A stretch of DNA of 46,032 bases from Bacillota bacterium (GCA_012522335.1 JAAYKP010000044.1:1-46032), one strand, 5' to 3'. Counted from the stretch's first letter, positions 16,853 to 25,176 are shown. The notes: generated by a model from the sequence alone, not told the origin. Translations and numbers: made by a program.

Positions 16853-16877
16853 GTGTCAAGGAACCGTCCCCTGTCAC
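16853..16877 (+). repeat. Short repeat-like scar at the end of the AlkD gene
   Basis: GTGTCAAGGAACCGTCCCC followed by TGTCAC sits exactly at the end of the AlkD gene and supplies its TGA. From memory, the core GGGGACGGTTCCTTGACA recurs in many bacterial genomes beside REP-type tyrosine transposase elements. Only one copy is in this window, so the repeat nature is not shown here. Confidence 0.45.
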
Positions 16878-17503
16878 GCTACCTGGTAATCACGTTTGCC
16901 CACTTCCCTTAGCATCCAGCCTACAGCCTTATGTATTAAATCATGGGGATGCTGCAGCAGGATTTCAGCTATCTGCAGGGTGTCGCTAAAAAAACCTTGT
17001 TTGATAAAATAAAAAGTTGCCATGATGGCCATCCTCTGCTCCCACAAATTGTTGGAGCGTGCCAGCCGATATAAAGTCTCTTTGCTCCTGGTAAAAAAAT
17101 ATGCCCCTAAGATTTTATCCGCACTGCAGTCTACCAAATCCCAATTATTGATATAGGCGGTATTCTCTAAATACAGCCTGACAATCTTCTCTGCGGCTGC
17201 CTCGTCTTCTGCCCGCTTATATTTTTCAGTGAGCATAAATAGCGCTGTTTGACGATACTCGTGGATCGGTTCCTGCAGCAGCTCCTTCACTTCTGTTAAA
17301 GATAACTGCTGATAATACTTTTTGGCCACTTGACGCTGGTCCGGCACCTTCACACCGATAAAGCGGTCGCCTTCACCGTAGCCGCCGGGATAGGCCTTAA
17401 AAAATTGTGGTAAAAACTTTGCTTTTTCCGGGTCTGCCAGCTGCTGCAGTTCTTTTTTTAGCGATGCAAGCTTGGTCATCCTTTTCACTCCCAGAGACGC
17501 CAT
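16874..17503 (-). CDS. AlkD-family DNA alkylation repair protein, C-terminus truncated
   Basis: HEAT-repeat DNA glycosylases of this family remove alkylated bases. The helical repeats are visible: GVKVPDQRQVAKKYY, EPIHEYRQTALFMLTEKY, NWDLVDCSADKILGAYF, NLWEQRMAIMATFYFIKQG and HDLIHKAVGWMLREVGKRD. The conserved Trp/Asp of the WDLVD motif is present. The protein stops at GKRDYQVA, where homologues usually go on for about 25-30 residues (a HY..MPRTMLRYAIE-type helix). The stop codon belongs to the repeat-like scar, so the tail was probably replaced. A better start may be the ATG at 17479 (MTKLASL). Activity after truncation is uncertain. Confidence 0.8.
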   Translation of the reverse strand: MASLGVKRMTKLASLKKELQQLADPEKAKFLPQFFKAYPGGYGEGDRFIGVKVPDQRQVAKKYYQQLSLTEVKELLQEPIHEYRQTALFMLTEKYKRAEDEAAAEKIVRLYLENTAYINNWDLVDCSADKILGAYFFTRSKETLYRLARSNNLWEQRMAIMATFYFIKQGFFSDTLQIAEILLQHPHDLIHKAVGWMLREVGKRDYQVA

Positions 17504-17517
17504 GAATTCTTCCCTTT

Positions 17518-17976
17518 TTATCTTCTGCAGCGGCAGGTAATATCCTTTTTCTCCATTAGCCTTTGCAGCGCTGCCCGAAAACGCTCATCATCAGCTGCAG
17601 TTCTTTTTTTAGGGCCCTTTGTACGCCCGCCGGCCCGCCGTATTTTTGCTAAAGCTTCCCTTGTTTCCAGTAAAAAATCTATCGTCTCCTGCCGGTATTC
17701 TTTACCCATAGGACTCAGACAATATACACCCTTGGCCAACAGGATGGCGGCCAACCCCCAGTCCTGAGTAATGACCACATCTCCTTTGTGCGCTAGGTTA
17801 AGCACTTTTATGTCTGTTTCCTGGGCAGCGTTACCGACAACAAAATGCCGGTCGGAAATGATACGATGATTAAAGCTGGCTACTGTCCAGACTTGTACCT
17901 GCTGTTGACGCCCCACTGCCTGACAAATTTGCAGCACACTTTTCGGGCAGGCATCTGCATCAATAATAATTTTCAC
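17518..17976 (-). CDS. DUF188/YaiI-YqxD family protein (PIN-like fold)
   Basis: The 152-residue product shows the family features from the first residues: [18 protein letters not shown], then [45 protein letters not shown] and a basic tail ([18 protein letters not shown]). The Asp cluster (DADACP, TD, TQDWGLA) is arranged as in PIN-type nucleases, but the cellular role is not established. It lies 14 bases upstream of the AlkD gene on the same strand and is divergent from the aminopeptidase. Confidence 0.9.
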   Translation of the reverse strand: MKIIIDADACPKSVLQICQAVGRQQQVQVWTVASFNHRIISDRHFVVGNAAQETDIKVLNLAHKGDVVITQDWGLAAILLAKGVYCLSPMGKEYRQETIDFLLETREALAKIRRAGGRTKGPKKRTAADDERFRAALQRLMEKKDITCRCRR

Positions 17977-18097
17977 CGCAGCCTCCTAAAATTGTCGTCG
18001 CTCTACGGAAATAAATTAGCTCAATTAACAGTGACTGGCACGAATGCTCAAGTTGGTTTACAATAGGAATTGTATCAGAGAAAGGAGTGTCAGTTAA

Positions 18098-19321
18098 ATG
18101 TTAGAACCAATGTTAATTAAGTATGCAGAACTGGTAATAAAACTTGGTGTTAATCTGCAGCAGGGGCAAACCCTTGTCATCTCCACACCCCTCGAATGTG
18201 CCCCTTTTGTCCGCACTTTGACCGAGACGGCTTATGCAGCCGGCGCCAGAGAAGTTGCTTTCTTCTGGCAGGATGAACAGCTGGATAAAATTAAATACTT
18301 ACATGCACCGGCTGACATCTTTAGCGAGTTTCCTAACTGGCAGAAAGAGTTCTACCTCTCCTACGCCGAACAGGGAGCGGCCTTTCTCCGCATTGCGGCC
18401 GCAGACCCGGATTTGCTGCGTGATGTAGACCCGACACGCATTGCGGCAGCACAAAAAACATCCGGTATCCATCTGCGTGAGTTCAGGGACAGAACTATGA
18501 ATAACCTGAATGCCTGGTGTGTTATCTCCGCGCCTACAGAGGGCTGGGCTCGTAAAGTCTTCCCTGATGCCGCCGATCCGGTTAACAAATTGTGGCGGGC
18601 TATTTTGCAGACCGTGCGGGCTGATCAGCCGGATCCGCTGACAGCCTGGCAGGAACATAAGGCAGCACTGCAAAAACGACTGCAGCTGCTTAATGAATAT
18701 CGCCTGCAAAAACTGCACTTTGCCAACAGTCTGGGCACCGATTTAACGGTGGAATTACCGGTCAATCATTTGTGGCAGGGTGCTGCTGATATAACGCAGG
18801 CTGGCATCCCTTTTATTCCCAACATGCCCACCGAAGAAATCTTCACGCTGCCGAAAAAAACCGGTGTCAATGGCAGAGTCTATAGTGCCATGCCCCTTGT
18901 TTATCATGGTAATTTAATTGATGAATTTTCCCTGACTTTTAAAGACGGGCGTGTCTGCGAAGCCACCGCTAAAACAGGCGTCCAGCATCTGCATAATCTG
19001 CTGGAAGTAGATGAGGGGGCACGCTATCTGGGAGAAGTAGCGCTTGTACCCTTTGATTCACCCATTGCCAATACCAAGATCCTTTTCTACAATACTTTGT
19101 TTGATGAAAACGCTTCCTGCCATTTAGCTTTTGGTCGTGCTTATCCCGGCAGTCTGGCCGATGGTAATCAGCTCAGCCAAGAAGAGCTGCTGGCACGCGG
19201 TGTTAATGACTCATTGATTCATGTTGACTTTATGATTGGCACTGCTGACTTAGAGATTACGGGCACAACCGAAAGCGGTGAAAAAGTCACTATCTTTAAG
19301 CAGGGAAATTTCGTCTTTTAA
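18098..19321 (+). CDS. M29-family aminopeptidase (AmpS/PepS type)
   Basis: This cytoplasmic metallo-aminopeptidase of 407 residues removes N-terminal amino acids from peptides. The start is fixed by AAAGGAG 12 bases before the ATG. Family landmarks in order: LGVNLQQGQTLVIS (~20), AYAAGAREV, RIAAADPDLLRDVDP, the Glu ligand in NMPTEEIFTLP, the Glu in YLGEVALVP, the His in NASCHLAFGRAY, and His/Asp in IHVDFMIGTADLEITG near the end. The metal site is complete. It is a single-gene unit with a terminator right behind it. Confidence 0.93.
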   Translation: MLEPMLIKYAELVIKLGVNLQQGQTLVISTPLECAPFVRTLTETAYAAGAREVAFFWQDEQLDKIKYLHAPADIFSEFPNWQKEFYLSYAEQGAAFLRIAAADPDLLRDVDPTRIAAAQKTSGIHLREFRDRTMNNLNAWCVISAPTEGWARKVFPDAADPVNKLWRAILQTVRADQPDPLTAWQEHKAALQKRLQLLNEYRLQKLHFANSLGTDLTVELPVNHLWQGAADITQAGIPFIPNMPTEEIFTLPKKTGVNGRVYSAMPLVYHGNLIDEFSLTFKDGRVCEATAKTGVQHLHNLLEVDEGARYLGEVALVPFDSPIANTKILFYNTLFDENASCHLAFGRAYPGSLADGNQLSQEELLARGVNDSLIHVDFMIGTADLEITGTTESGEKVTIFKQGNFVF

Positions 19322-19324
19322 AAT

Positions 19325-19360
19325 TTAAGCGGGCGAGTGAATTCGCCCGCTTAATCTTTC
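19325..19360 (+). terminator. Intrinsic terminator after the aminopeptidase gene
   Basis: TTAAGCGGGCGA (19325-19336) and TCGCCCGCTTAA (19343-19354) form a 12-bp stem, followed by TCTTTCC. It may also serve the minus-strand gene that ends at 19392. Confidence 0.75.
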
Positions 19361-19391
19361 CCTGACTATTGCTTCAGCATAGCTGTACCGG

Positions 19392-20297
19392 TTAAACTTT
19401 GCTGTAAAGCTCCTGCAGTACATCAAGCCGCATCCCCTCAAAAATACCGCTGGTAGTACCAAGAATAAATTTCTTACCTGCAGCCAAGGCACGGGTACTA
19501 TCCACTAAGTCCGCCAACATCCCCTCATCCTTGGCTGCAGCCTCCAGATCATCTGTGTCTAAATGGCCCCACAGGCAGACCTCCTGCCCTACGGCCGCCT
19601 GCAGCTCTTCTATCTGCATACCGGCTGTTTTTTCCAAACATTCCAGACCGGACACACCGATATTGATAATGTCAGACAAAACATCACGATAGTTACCGTC
19701 AGAATGGAAAAATACAGGCAGGTCCTGCTTCAAAATCTGTTCTGTCTGCCGGGCTAAACTGGGAATAAATAAATCCTGCAGAACTTGCGGTCTGGCAAAT
19801 AAACCATGCTGATGCGCAATATCATCTGCCAGGATAATACCGTTGACTCCTTCCGCAGCCAGCTTTTCGATCATGTAAAAGTTTAATTTTTCCACCTGTT
19901 CAATGAGAGCGGACATTACTGCAGAGGAGCGCAGGTTGCTGCAGAATTCGGCAAAACCAAGTAAACGCATCCCCCATTCAAAGGCACCGTCCAGCACGGC
20001 GAAAATAAAATAGGGTGTCTCTGCTGTCCAGTTTTCCAGTTCCGGCCAGAGGTAATCCTTTCTTGCCGGCAGTTCTTTCCCTTGCCGGGGGTAGTCCGGC
20101 GAGAGGGAATAAATATCCAGTCCCATGGTCTCAACGAAAGCTTCTTTTTCCGCAAACCCTACCTCTGCTGTGCCCATTACCTTTTTTACGGCACCGTCAG
20201 TTATACATAATTCACCTTTAGGGATGTTTACTGTGACACCATTTTCCAAAACATGCCGCACTAATTCACGACCCTTTAGTTTGCTGGTATTCTGCAT
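19392..20297 (-). CDS. UroD-family corrinoid methyltransferase (substrate unknown)
   Basis: The ATG at 20297 follows AAGGAGGCGAAGTTG, giving 301 residues. The fold is that of uroporphyrinogen decarboxylase, the family that includes MtaA/MtbA and the O-demethylase MtvB/OdmB enzymes. Segments seen are GVNGIILADDIAHQHGLF, LPVFFHSDGNYRDVLSDIINIGVSGLECLEKTAGM and QEVCLWGHLDTDDL. MtaA-type zinc methyltransferases carry His-x-Cys at the loop that here reads HSD, so metal binding differs or is absent. The neighbours suggest it moves a methyl group from a methylated substrate to the corrinoid protein. It lies 153 bases behind the activator gene with a stem-loop between. True heme synthesis is unlikely. 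Confidence 0.8.
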   Translation of the reverse strand: MQNTSKLKGRELVRHVLENGVTVNIPKGELCITDGAVKKVMGTAEVGFAEKEAFVETMGLDIYSLSPDYPRQGKELPARKDYLWPELENWTAETPYFIFAVLDGAFEWGMRLLGFAEFCSNLRSSAVMSALIEQVEKLNFYMIEKLAAEGVNGIILADDIAHQHGLFARPQVLQDLFIPSLARQTEQILKQDLPVFFHSDGNYRDVLSDIINIGVSGLECLEKTAGMQIEELQAAVGQEVCLWGHLDTDDLEAAAKDEGMLADLVDSTRALAAGKKFILGTTSGIFEGMRLDVLQELYSKV

Positions 20298-20370
20298 CAA
20301 CTTCGCCTCCTTATCTTCTAAGCGCATAGAAAATGGTCCTGCTTGAAATCTGAAAACAGCCATTTTAAAT

Positions 20371-20412
20371 CAGCGCAAAGAAAGCTACCCTCAGGCAGCT
20401 CCCTTTGCGCTG
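20371..20412 (-). other. Extended stem-loop between activator and UroD-like gene
   Basis: CAGCGCAAAG (20371-20380) pairs with CTTTGCGCTG (20403-20412), and an inner AGCTACCC/GGCAGCT region can pair as well. No T-run follows on the minus strand, so it may be an RNA processing or stability element that sets the UroD-like gene's expression apart, rather than a terminator. Confidence 0.45.
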
Positions 20413-20450
20413 AAATCAGGTGCCGCAACACCAAATAATTTACTATTTTG

Positions 20451-22292
20451 TTAACGGGTAAAGCGCATCGCCTTGGCAAAGGTGGAAGAGAAGGCCGGAT
20501 CTGAACCTAACTCGATAAATTCAACACTTCTGGCCCTAGCTGCTGCGCGTTGATACTCACTTTGGGAAAGCAAAGCCAGTTTTGCCCCGGCGCCGGCAGC
20601 ATTACCCACCATTGTGATCCGATCCTCCAGTTCAGCAGGAATCAGGCCGATCACACAGGCACTATGGGGATTTAAATAGTTACCAAAGGCTCCCGCCAGC
20701 TGTACTTCCCGTATCTGATCCGTTTCGATGCCGTAATTATTCATCAAAGTCCGTATGCCGGCAGCAATCGCTCCTTTTGCCATCTGCAGCTCCCGAATAT
20801 CTCTTTGTGTTACCATAATTTTTTTGCCGCCGGTCTCATCGGCGTCAGCCAGGAGAAAGGCAGGGGTACCATCATGTTCAAGCAGACGGTGCTTAAACTT
20901 CTGGCCTCTGGGATCAGTAACCTGTTCCGGGCGCAGAAGCCTGCCGCGCTCATCCAACAAACCTACTTCAATCAGTCCGGCTACTATATCCAATAAAGCT
21001 GATCCGCAAATACCTATTGGCTTAACATCGTCAATCACAGTATATTCTAACTCTTCAGCAAAGGTAACGTGGTCAATGGCACCCGTGGCGCCGCGCATGC
21101 CGGAGCTGATTTGAGCTCCTTCAAAGGCAGGACCGGCGGCAGTGGAACAGGCAAGGATGCGATCTTTATTACCCAGAGCCATTTCTCCGTTAGTGCCGAT
21201 ATCTACCACCAGTTTTATCTCGTCACTTTCATCCAGCTCTGTCGCCAACAGCACGCCCACAGTATCTGCGCCAACAAAACCGGCAATATTTGGCAGCACA
21301 AATACCATGCCTGCAGGGTTAATTTCCAGGTTTAAATCGCGCGGGTCAACTTCTACGCTTTCGCTTATCACCGGAACATAGGGCGCCAAAGCTACCTCGC
21401 GGGGGTTAATACCAAGGAAAAAATGGTGCATGCAGGTGTTGCCGACAATGGAAACGGCATAAATATCTTCCCGGGCCACGCCGGCTTTTTTCGCTGCTTC
21501 ACCAATTAAAGCATTAATTGTTTGCGTTACCGCGCGATGCAAAACATCTACGCCGTCAGCATGATGATTAGCATAAGTAATACGGGAAATAACATCGGCG
21601 CCATATTGAGTTTGGGGATTTAAAGCTGAAGCGACACTTAACTCTTCACCGGTATAGAGATTCATTAAGAATCCGGCGATGGTAGTGGTACCAATATCGA
21701 AGGCCATGCCATACAATTTTTCTGTCGTATTACCGGCTTCTAAACCGCGTATTTCATTACCGTAGACCACTGCTGTAACTTTATGTTTGTTATCACGTAA
21801 TAAATCGGGGACTGTACGCAGCAAAGGAACCGGCTTGCTGGGGCTCTCTTCAGCATTACTTTGTGCTGCCAGCCCATCTTTGATCCGCTGCCAATCTGTT
21901 CTTTGATCGGTAAGTGTGGGCTGATCTACTTCGATATAGCGTTTAGTGATGTGTGGTTCGACTTTAGCGGTTCTATTGAGGGATGAGATTAAAATACGGT
22001 GCTGGATATTTTTCTCAGATAAAAACTCTACCGTCATCTCGCCGTGTACCTGGGTCATGCAGGCAAAGCGAATACCTTCTGCAAGTTCCTCGGCTGTTAA
22101 TTTTTCCTTTTCTTCGGCCAGAGGCTCTCTGATACCGGCCGTTATACGCACCAGACATTTTCCACAGCGGCCTCTGCCGCCGCAGGGAAAATCAAAGTTA
22201 ATACCTGCGTCATTCATGACTTCTTTCAGCGTAGTGCCGGCTTCTACCTCCAGCTGAATGCCGCCGGGAAAGGAAACAGCATGTTTTGTCAT
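20451..22292 (-). CDS. RACE protein: ferredoxin-type reductive activator of corrinoid proteins (DUF4445, RamA-like role)
   Basis: This protein reactivates Co(II) corrinoid proteins to Co(I), using ATP. The N-terminal [2Fe-2S] domain has FPCGGRGRCGKC plus FACMTQV (residues ~35-85). A linker region is followed by the ASKHA-type DUF4445 domain with MAFDIGTTTIAGFL, VVDIGTNGEMALGN, AAGPAFEGAQISSGMRGATGAI and LAGAFGNYLNP. I start at the ATG at 22292 (MTKHAVSF), preceded by GAGAGGTGA; in-frame starts 3 and 9 bases earlier are less well spaced. The length of 613 residues is normal. It lies about 50 bases after the GntR gene. Confidence 0.93.
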   Translation of the reverse strand: MTKHAVSFPGGIQLEVEAGTTLKEVMNDAGINFDFPCGGRGRCGKCLVRITAGIREPLAEEKEKLTAEELAEGIRFACMTQVHGEMTVEFLSEKNIQHRILISSLNRTAKVEPHITKRYIEVDQPTLTDQRTDWQRIKDGLAAQSNAEESPSKPVPLLRTVPDLLRDNKHKVTAVVYGNEIRGLEAGNTTEKLYGMAFDIGTTTIAGFLMNLYTGEELSVASALNPQTQYGADVISRITYANHHADGVDVLHRAVTQTINALIGEAAKKAGVAREDIYAVSIVGNTCMHHFFLGINPREVALAPYVPVISESVEVDPRDLNLEINPAGMVFVLPNIAGFVGADTVGVLLATELDESDEIKLVVDIGTNGEMALGNKDRILACSTAAGPAFEGAQISSGMRGATGAIDHVTFAEELEYTVIDDVKPIGICGSALLDIVAGLIEVGLLDERGRLLRPEQVTDPRGQKFKHRLLEHDGTPAFLLADADETGGKKIMVTQRDIRELQMAKGAIAAGIRTLMNNYGIETDQIREVQLAGAFGNYLNPHSACVIGLIPAELEDRITMVGNAAGAGAKLALLSQSEYQRAAARARSVEFIELGSDPAFSSTFAKAMRFTR

Positions 22293-22341
22293 ACACATCA
22301 CCTCTCGCTTTTTTTATCTCATAGGTTCTACCTACTGCTGC

Positions 22342-23040
22342 TTACTGGTTTGTGCCGTGTATTTTTATATAGTCGCCGCGATAATATGTGAAACCCATCC
22401 CCATGGGCTTATTATCCCTATTAAATAGTTTTTGCTCTACCACCAGTACTGGCAGTTCTTTATAAATATTCAAATAATGTTTAACTTTTTCATCCGGAAT
22501 TTCCGCTGAGATCAGCAGCTCTTTCTTCAAAGCAAAGGCAGGTGTAGTTTTAGAAAGCATTTCAGAAAAAGTGGCATACTGCAGTTCTTTTTCTACTATG
22601 GGCATTCCGCGATGATACAATAAATACTTGATATCATAGGCTACAGGATTGCCTTCGGTAAAGAAAAGTCTTTTAATGGATATTACATTCTTGCGTTTTG
22701 AGATTTGCAGATTATCAGCCAGTGTATCATCAGGCATAATAATATTAACTTCTAACAGCCGTGTTCTGTCTACACTGTTAATTGTGTTGCTCATTTCATC
22801 GTAATAAATAGTATACTTTGTTAAATCGGGCTTTTTAACAAAGTTACCTTTGCCGGGGATTGAATAAATATAGCCCTCCTGAGCCAAAATACCCAGTCCC
22901 TTACGTATTGTCATGCGGCTGGCGCCGAATTCTTTACATAAAGTATTTTCGGAGTCTATGGCATCGCCGGGCTTCAGTTCCCCACTATCAATTTTAGCTT
23001 TAATTGCTTCGACTATTTGTGTATATACCGGAACTACCAT
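22342..23040 (-). CDS. GntR-family (HutC/UTRA) transcription regulator
   Basis: Residues 1-70 are a GntR winged helix: PVYTQIVEAIKAKIDSGELKPGDAI, then SRMTIRKGLGILAQEGYIYSIPGKGNFV. Residues ~95-225 are a UTRA ligand domain (ISIKRLFFTEGNPVAYDIKYL, LPVLVVEQKLFNRDNKPMGMGFTYYRGDYIKI). Length is 232. It starts 3 bases after the corrinoid-protein stop, so it is inside the operon it most likely controls. The perfect palindrome overlapping the -10 upstream of the corrinoid gene is the obvious operator candidate. The effector is probably the methylated substrate or a derivative (inference). Confidence 0.92.
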   Translation of the reverse strand: MVVPVYTQIVEAIKAKIDSGELKPGDAIDSENTLCKEFGASRMTIRKGLGILAQEGYIYSIPGKGNFVKKPDLTKYTIYYDEMSNTINSVDRTRLLEVNIIMPDDTLADNLQISKRKNVISIKRLFFTEGNPVAYDIKYLLYHRGMPIVEKELQYATFSEMLSKTTPAFALKKELLISAEIPDEKVKHYLNIYKELPVLVVEQKLFNRDNKPMGMGFTYYRGDYIKIHGTNQ

Positions 23041-23042
23041 GA

Positions 23043-23711
23043 TTATTTCTCTCCCTGTACTGACTTTTCAAGCCAACGCAAACAATGTTTAACGCCAACT
23101 AAGGCGTCATTGGCGAAGGCATCTGCGCCGATATAGTCACAGCTTGCCGCTGTAAGATGTCCACCACCCACAATCACCTTTACCTGTTCACGCAAACCGG
23201 CCTCTGCTAAAGCTTCAACAACCTCTTTCATCGCTTCAACGGTATAAGTCAAGACACCGCTGAGCCCTAAAATCTCCGGCCGGTGTTCAGCAACCTTTTT
23301 CACAAAGGTTTCCTTAGGAACATCAACCCCCACATCTATAACTTCAAAGTTGTTGGCTTCCATCAGGCCACGAAAAATATCTTTACCGATATCGTGCAGA
23401 TCTCCATGGACCGTACCTAAAACTAATTTACCAATCCGTTTTAGCCTTTGCGTCTGGAACAGTTTTGTCATCTCTTCCAGGCCTAATACTTCTTTAAAAA
23501 TTAGCCCAGCCATGATTAAATCAGCAATAAAATATGTTTTGTCTTCATACAACTGACCGACTGCCAGCATTCCCTCATTAACTGCTTCCAGCAGGACTAA
23601 AGGCTCAACTCCCAGGCGTAATGCTTCCTCTGCCAGCTGCAGTACCTTGCCGTCATCTAGTTCCCGAACTGCGTTAACAAGTTCTTGTTTCCTCTGCAAG
23701 AAATCTGCCAT
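23043..23711 (-). CDS. Corrinoid (methyl-carrier) protein, MtaC/MtvC family
   Basis: This is the cobalamin-carrying methyl shuttle of the operon. The start is one of two adjacent ATGs (23714, 23711) after GGAGGGTT; the second is spaced better and gives 222 residues. An N-terminal helical cap (DFLQRKQELVNAVRELDDGKV to FKEVLGLEEMTKLF) precedes the B12-binding domain with the base-off motif GDLHDIGKDIF, whose His replaces the lower cobalt ligand. LSGVLTYTVEAMKEVV and VIVGGGHL follow. The cap is short, as in MtaC and methylamine corrinoid proteins. Confidence 0.94.
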   Translation of the reverse strand: MADFLQRKQELVNAVRELDDGKVLQLAEEALRLGVEPLVLLEAVNEGMLAVGQLYEDKTYFIADLIMAGLIFKEVLGLEEMTKLFQTQRLKRIGKLVLGTVHGDLHDIGKDIFRGLMEANNFEVIDVGVDVPKETFVKKVAEHRPEILGLSGVLTYTVEAMKEVVEALAEAGLREQVKVIVGGGHLTAASCDYIGADAFANDALVGVKHCLRWLEKSVQGEK

Positions 23712-23731
23712 CATAACCCTCCGTACGTCCA

Positions 23732-23753
23732 TTATACCACAGCTGTGGTATAA
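23732..23753. promoter_or_regulatory. Perfect 22-bp palindrome, probable GntR operator overlapping the -10
   Basis: TTATACCACAG (23732-23742) is followed directly by its exact inverted copy (23743-23753). On the minus strand the end of the palindrome forms a perfect -10 TATAAT (23736-23731), 17-20 bases before the corrinoid gene's ribosome site. The -35 (TATTTC region) is poor. A repressor bound here would block RNA polymerase. The half-site resembles HutC/UTRA-type operators only in being a symmetric A/T-flanked site. Confidence 0.7.
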
Positions 23754-23946
23754 GAAATAAAGGGGCCACACTTACCTGCTGCAGCCCCTGCTAGTTTTCT
23801 CCAACCCCATTTGTTCCTCTAAGTAAATTATATGTTAATCCTGTCTTATTTGCTGCAATCCCACGTTTTGACGTTGTTCACTGCTTTGATTAATGTTTCC
23901 TCACTGCAAAAATCGCTGCTCTGAAAAAGACCATGAAAAATGCTGT

Positions 23947-24753
23947 TTATTTCTTTTTGGGGCCAATTTTATTTTTACGGTAGGCAGTAGAGAATTTTCG
24001 GCAGAAACGGTCACGTCCCATTAATGCTTCAGTTGCCAGCAGCGCGGCCATGAGATCTCTGTCGAGTGGATCCATAATTGCCGAATCCATACCTGCATAG
24101 ATGGCAAGCGTTAGGAAAGTAGCATTAATAGTTTTTCTCAGCGGCATGCTGAAAGAAATGTTGCTTAAACCGGAAGTAATCTTAATTGTGGGGTATAATT
24201 CTTTGATTTTAGTCATGCTTTCAATAAAAGTCAGCATGGAACTGTTGTCAGCAGAAAGTGCCATGACCAGCGGATCGACATGAATTCTGTCCGGAGTAAT
24301 GTTATATTTTGCTGCCTTTTCAACCAGTGATTTTGTTATATCAACACGAGTTTGTACATCGGTAGGAATACCTCTGTTATCACAGGTTAAGGCAATAACC
24401 TGCCAGTCTGTGCCTTCAATCAAGGGATAAATGACTTCCGGTTTATCACCTTCTTCGGAAACCGAATTAATGATACCGGGGCGCTTGGCATGCTTAAATA
24501 CTGCTTCAATCATTCTGGGGTTAGGGCTATCAATACAAAGTGGAGTATCTACTGCGTCCTGTACAATACCCATTAACCAGGTTAAGGTTTCTACTTCAAT
24601 ATCCTCGGCAGTACCGGCACAAACATCAATATAATTTGCACCGGCTTCAGTTTGTTTAATTGCCAGTTCACGAATGTAGGCTTCATCTTTTTCCGCAATG
24701 GCACGCCCGACTTTGGGGATAGTTCCGTTAATTTTTTCGCCAATAATAATCAT
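23947..24753 (-). CDS. Methyltetrahydrofolate:corrinoid methyltransferase (AcsE/MtvA type)
   Basis: This TIM-barrel pterin-binding enzyme moves methyl groups between a corrinoid protein and tetrahydrofolate. The 268-residue product has MIIIGEKINGTIPKVGRAIAEKD at the start, GANYIDVCAGT, LCIDSPNPRMIEAVF, INSVSEEGDK, VIALTCDNRGIPT, IHVDPLVMALSAD and ITSGLSNISFSMPLRKTINATFL near the end, the usual DHPS-like order. The start follows AAGGAGGAGG. It is about 230 bases upstream of the corrinoid-protein gene, outside the palindrome-controlled part, and may have its own promoter. In an O-demethylase it would be methyltransferase II, delivering methyl-THF to the Wood-Ljungdahl pathway. Confidence 0.92.
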   Translation of the reverse strand: MIIIGEKINGTIPKVGRAIAEKDEAYIRELAIKQTEAGANYIDVCAGTAEDIEVETLTWLMGIVQDAVDTPLCIDSPNPRMIEAVFKHAKRPGIINSVSEEGDKPEVIYPLIEGTDWQVIALTCDNRGIPTDVQTRVDITKSLVEKAAKYNITPDRIHVDPLVMALSADNSSMLTFIESMTKIKELYPTIKITSGLSNISFSMPLRKTINATFLTLAIYAGMDSAIMDPLDRDLMAALLATEALMGRDRFCRKFSTAYRKNKIGPKKK

Positions 24754-25176
24754 GTGAGTTCCTCCTCCTTTTTCTTAGAGCATTTACAATTACCGGCCAC
24801 CTCATACTTCCGGCAGCCAATATAGCACGCGCACTGCAGATACCCACCACCGCAGTACCCGCGTTTGAAAGCCAAGTCGTGATGTGCTGTGCCTGTCTAA
24901 AAAGGTCTGCTCAAAACACAACGGCATTAAGAAAGAACTCATACTGCAAATACCCTTTTAGTCATGACAAAACAAACCCATCCTGGCTATACATGTATTT
25001 ATTCCTATCCACAATATAACATCACAGGTGCAGGCTGTCAATAAAGATTGCATATTATTACTGCAATGCTTTACTGCCAGACGGCGATTCTTACTGCTGC
25101 AATTGCTCCACAGGCCAAGATACCTCAGACCGGCTTTCCACATTATATATTCTTCTTTCATCACCATTATCCTGCG
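24754..25176. other. 423-base gap without a supported gene
   Basis: This region lies between larE and the methyltransferase gene. A 69-codon minus-strand frame exists (24958-25167), but it has no good ribosome site and no patterned protein sequence. I could not find a cobalamin riboswitch (no B12-box-like segment) or a clear sigma-A promoter. Pieces such as a Cys-rich reading frame may be remnants of a lost gene. Confidence 0.5.

Noticed and set aside
24754-24960. Cobalamin riboswitch before the corrinoid operon.
   Set aside because: I looked for a B12-box-like conserved segment and a matching fold and found none.
24958-25167. A 69-codon minus-strand frame in the larE gap.
   Set aside because: Weak start signal, odd composition and no recognisable pattern.
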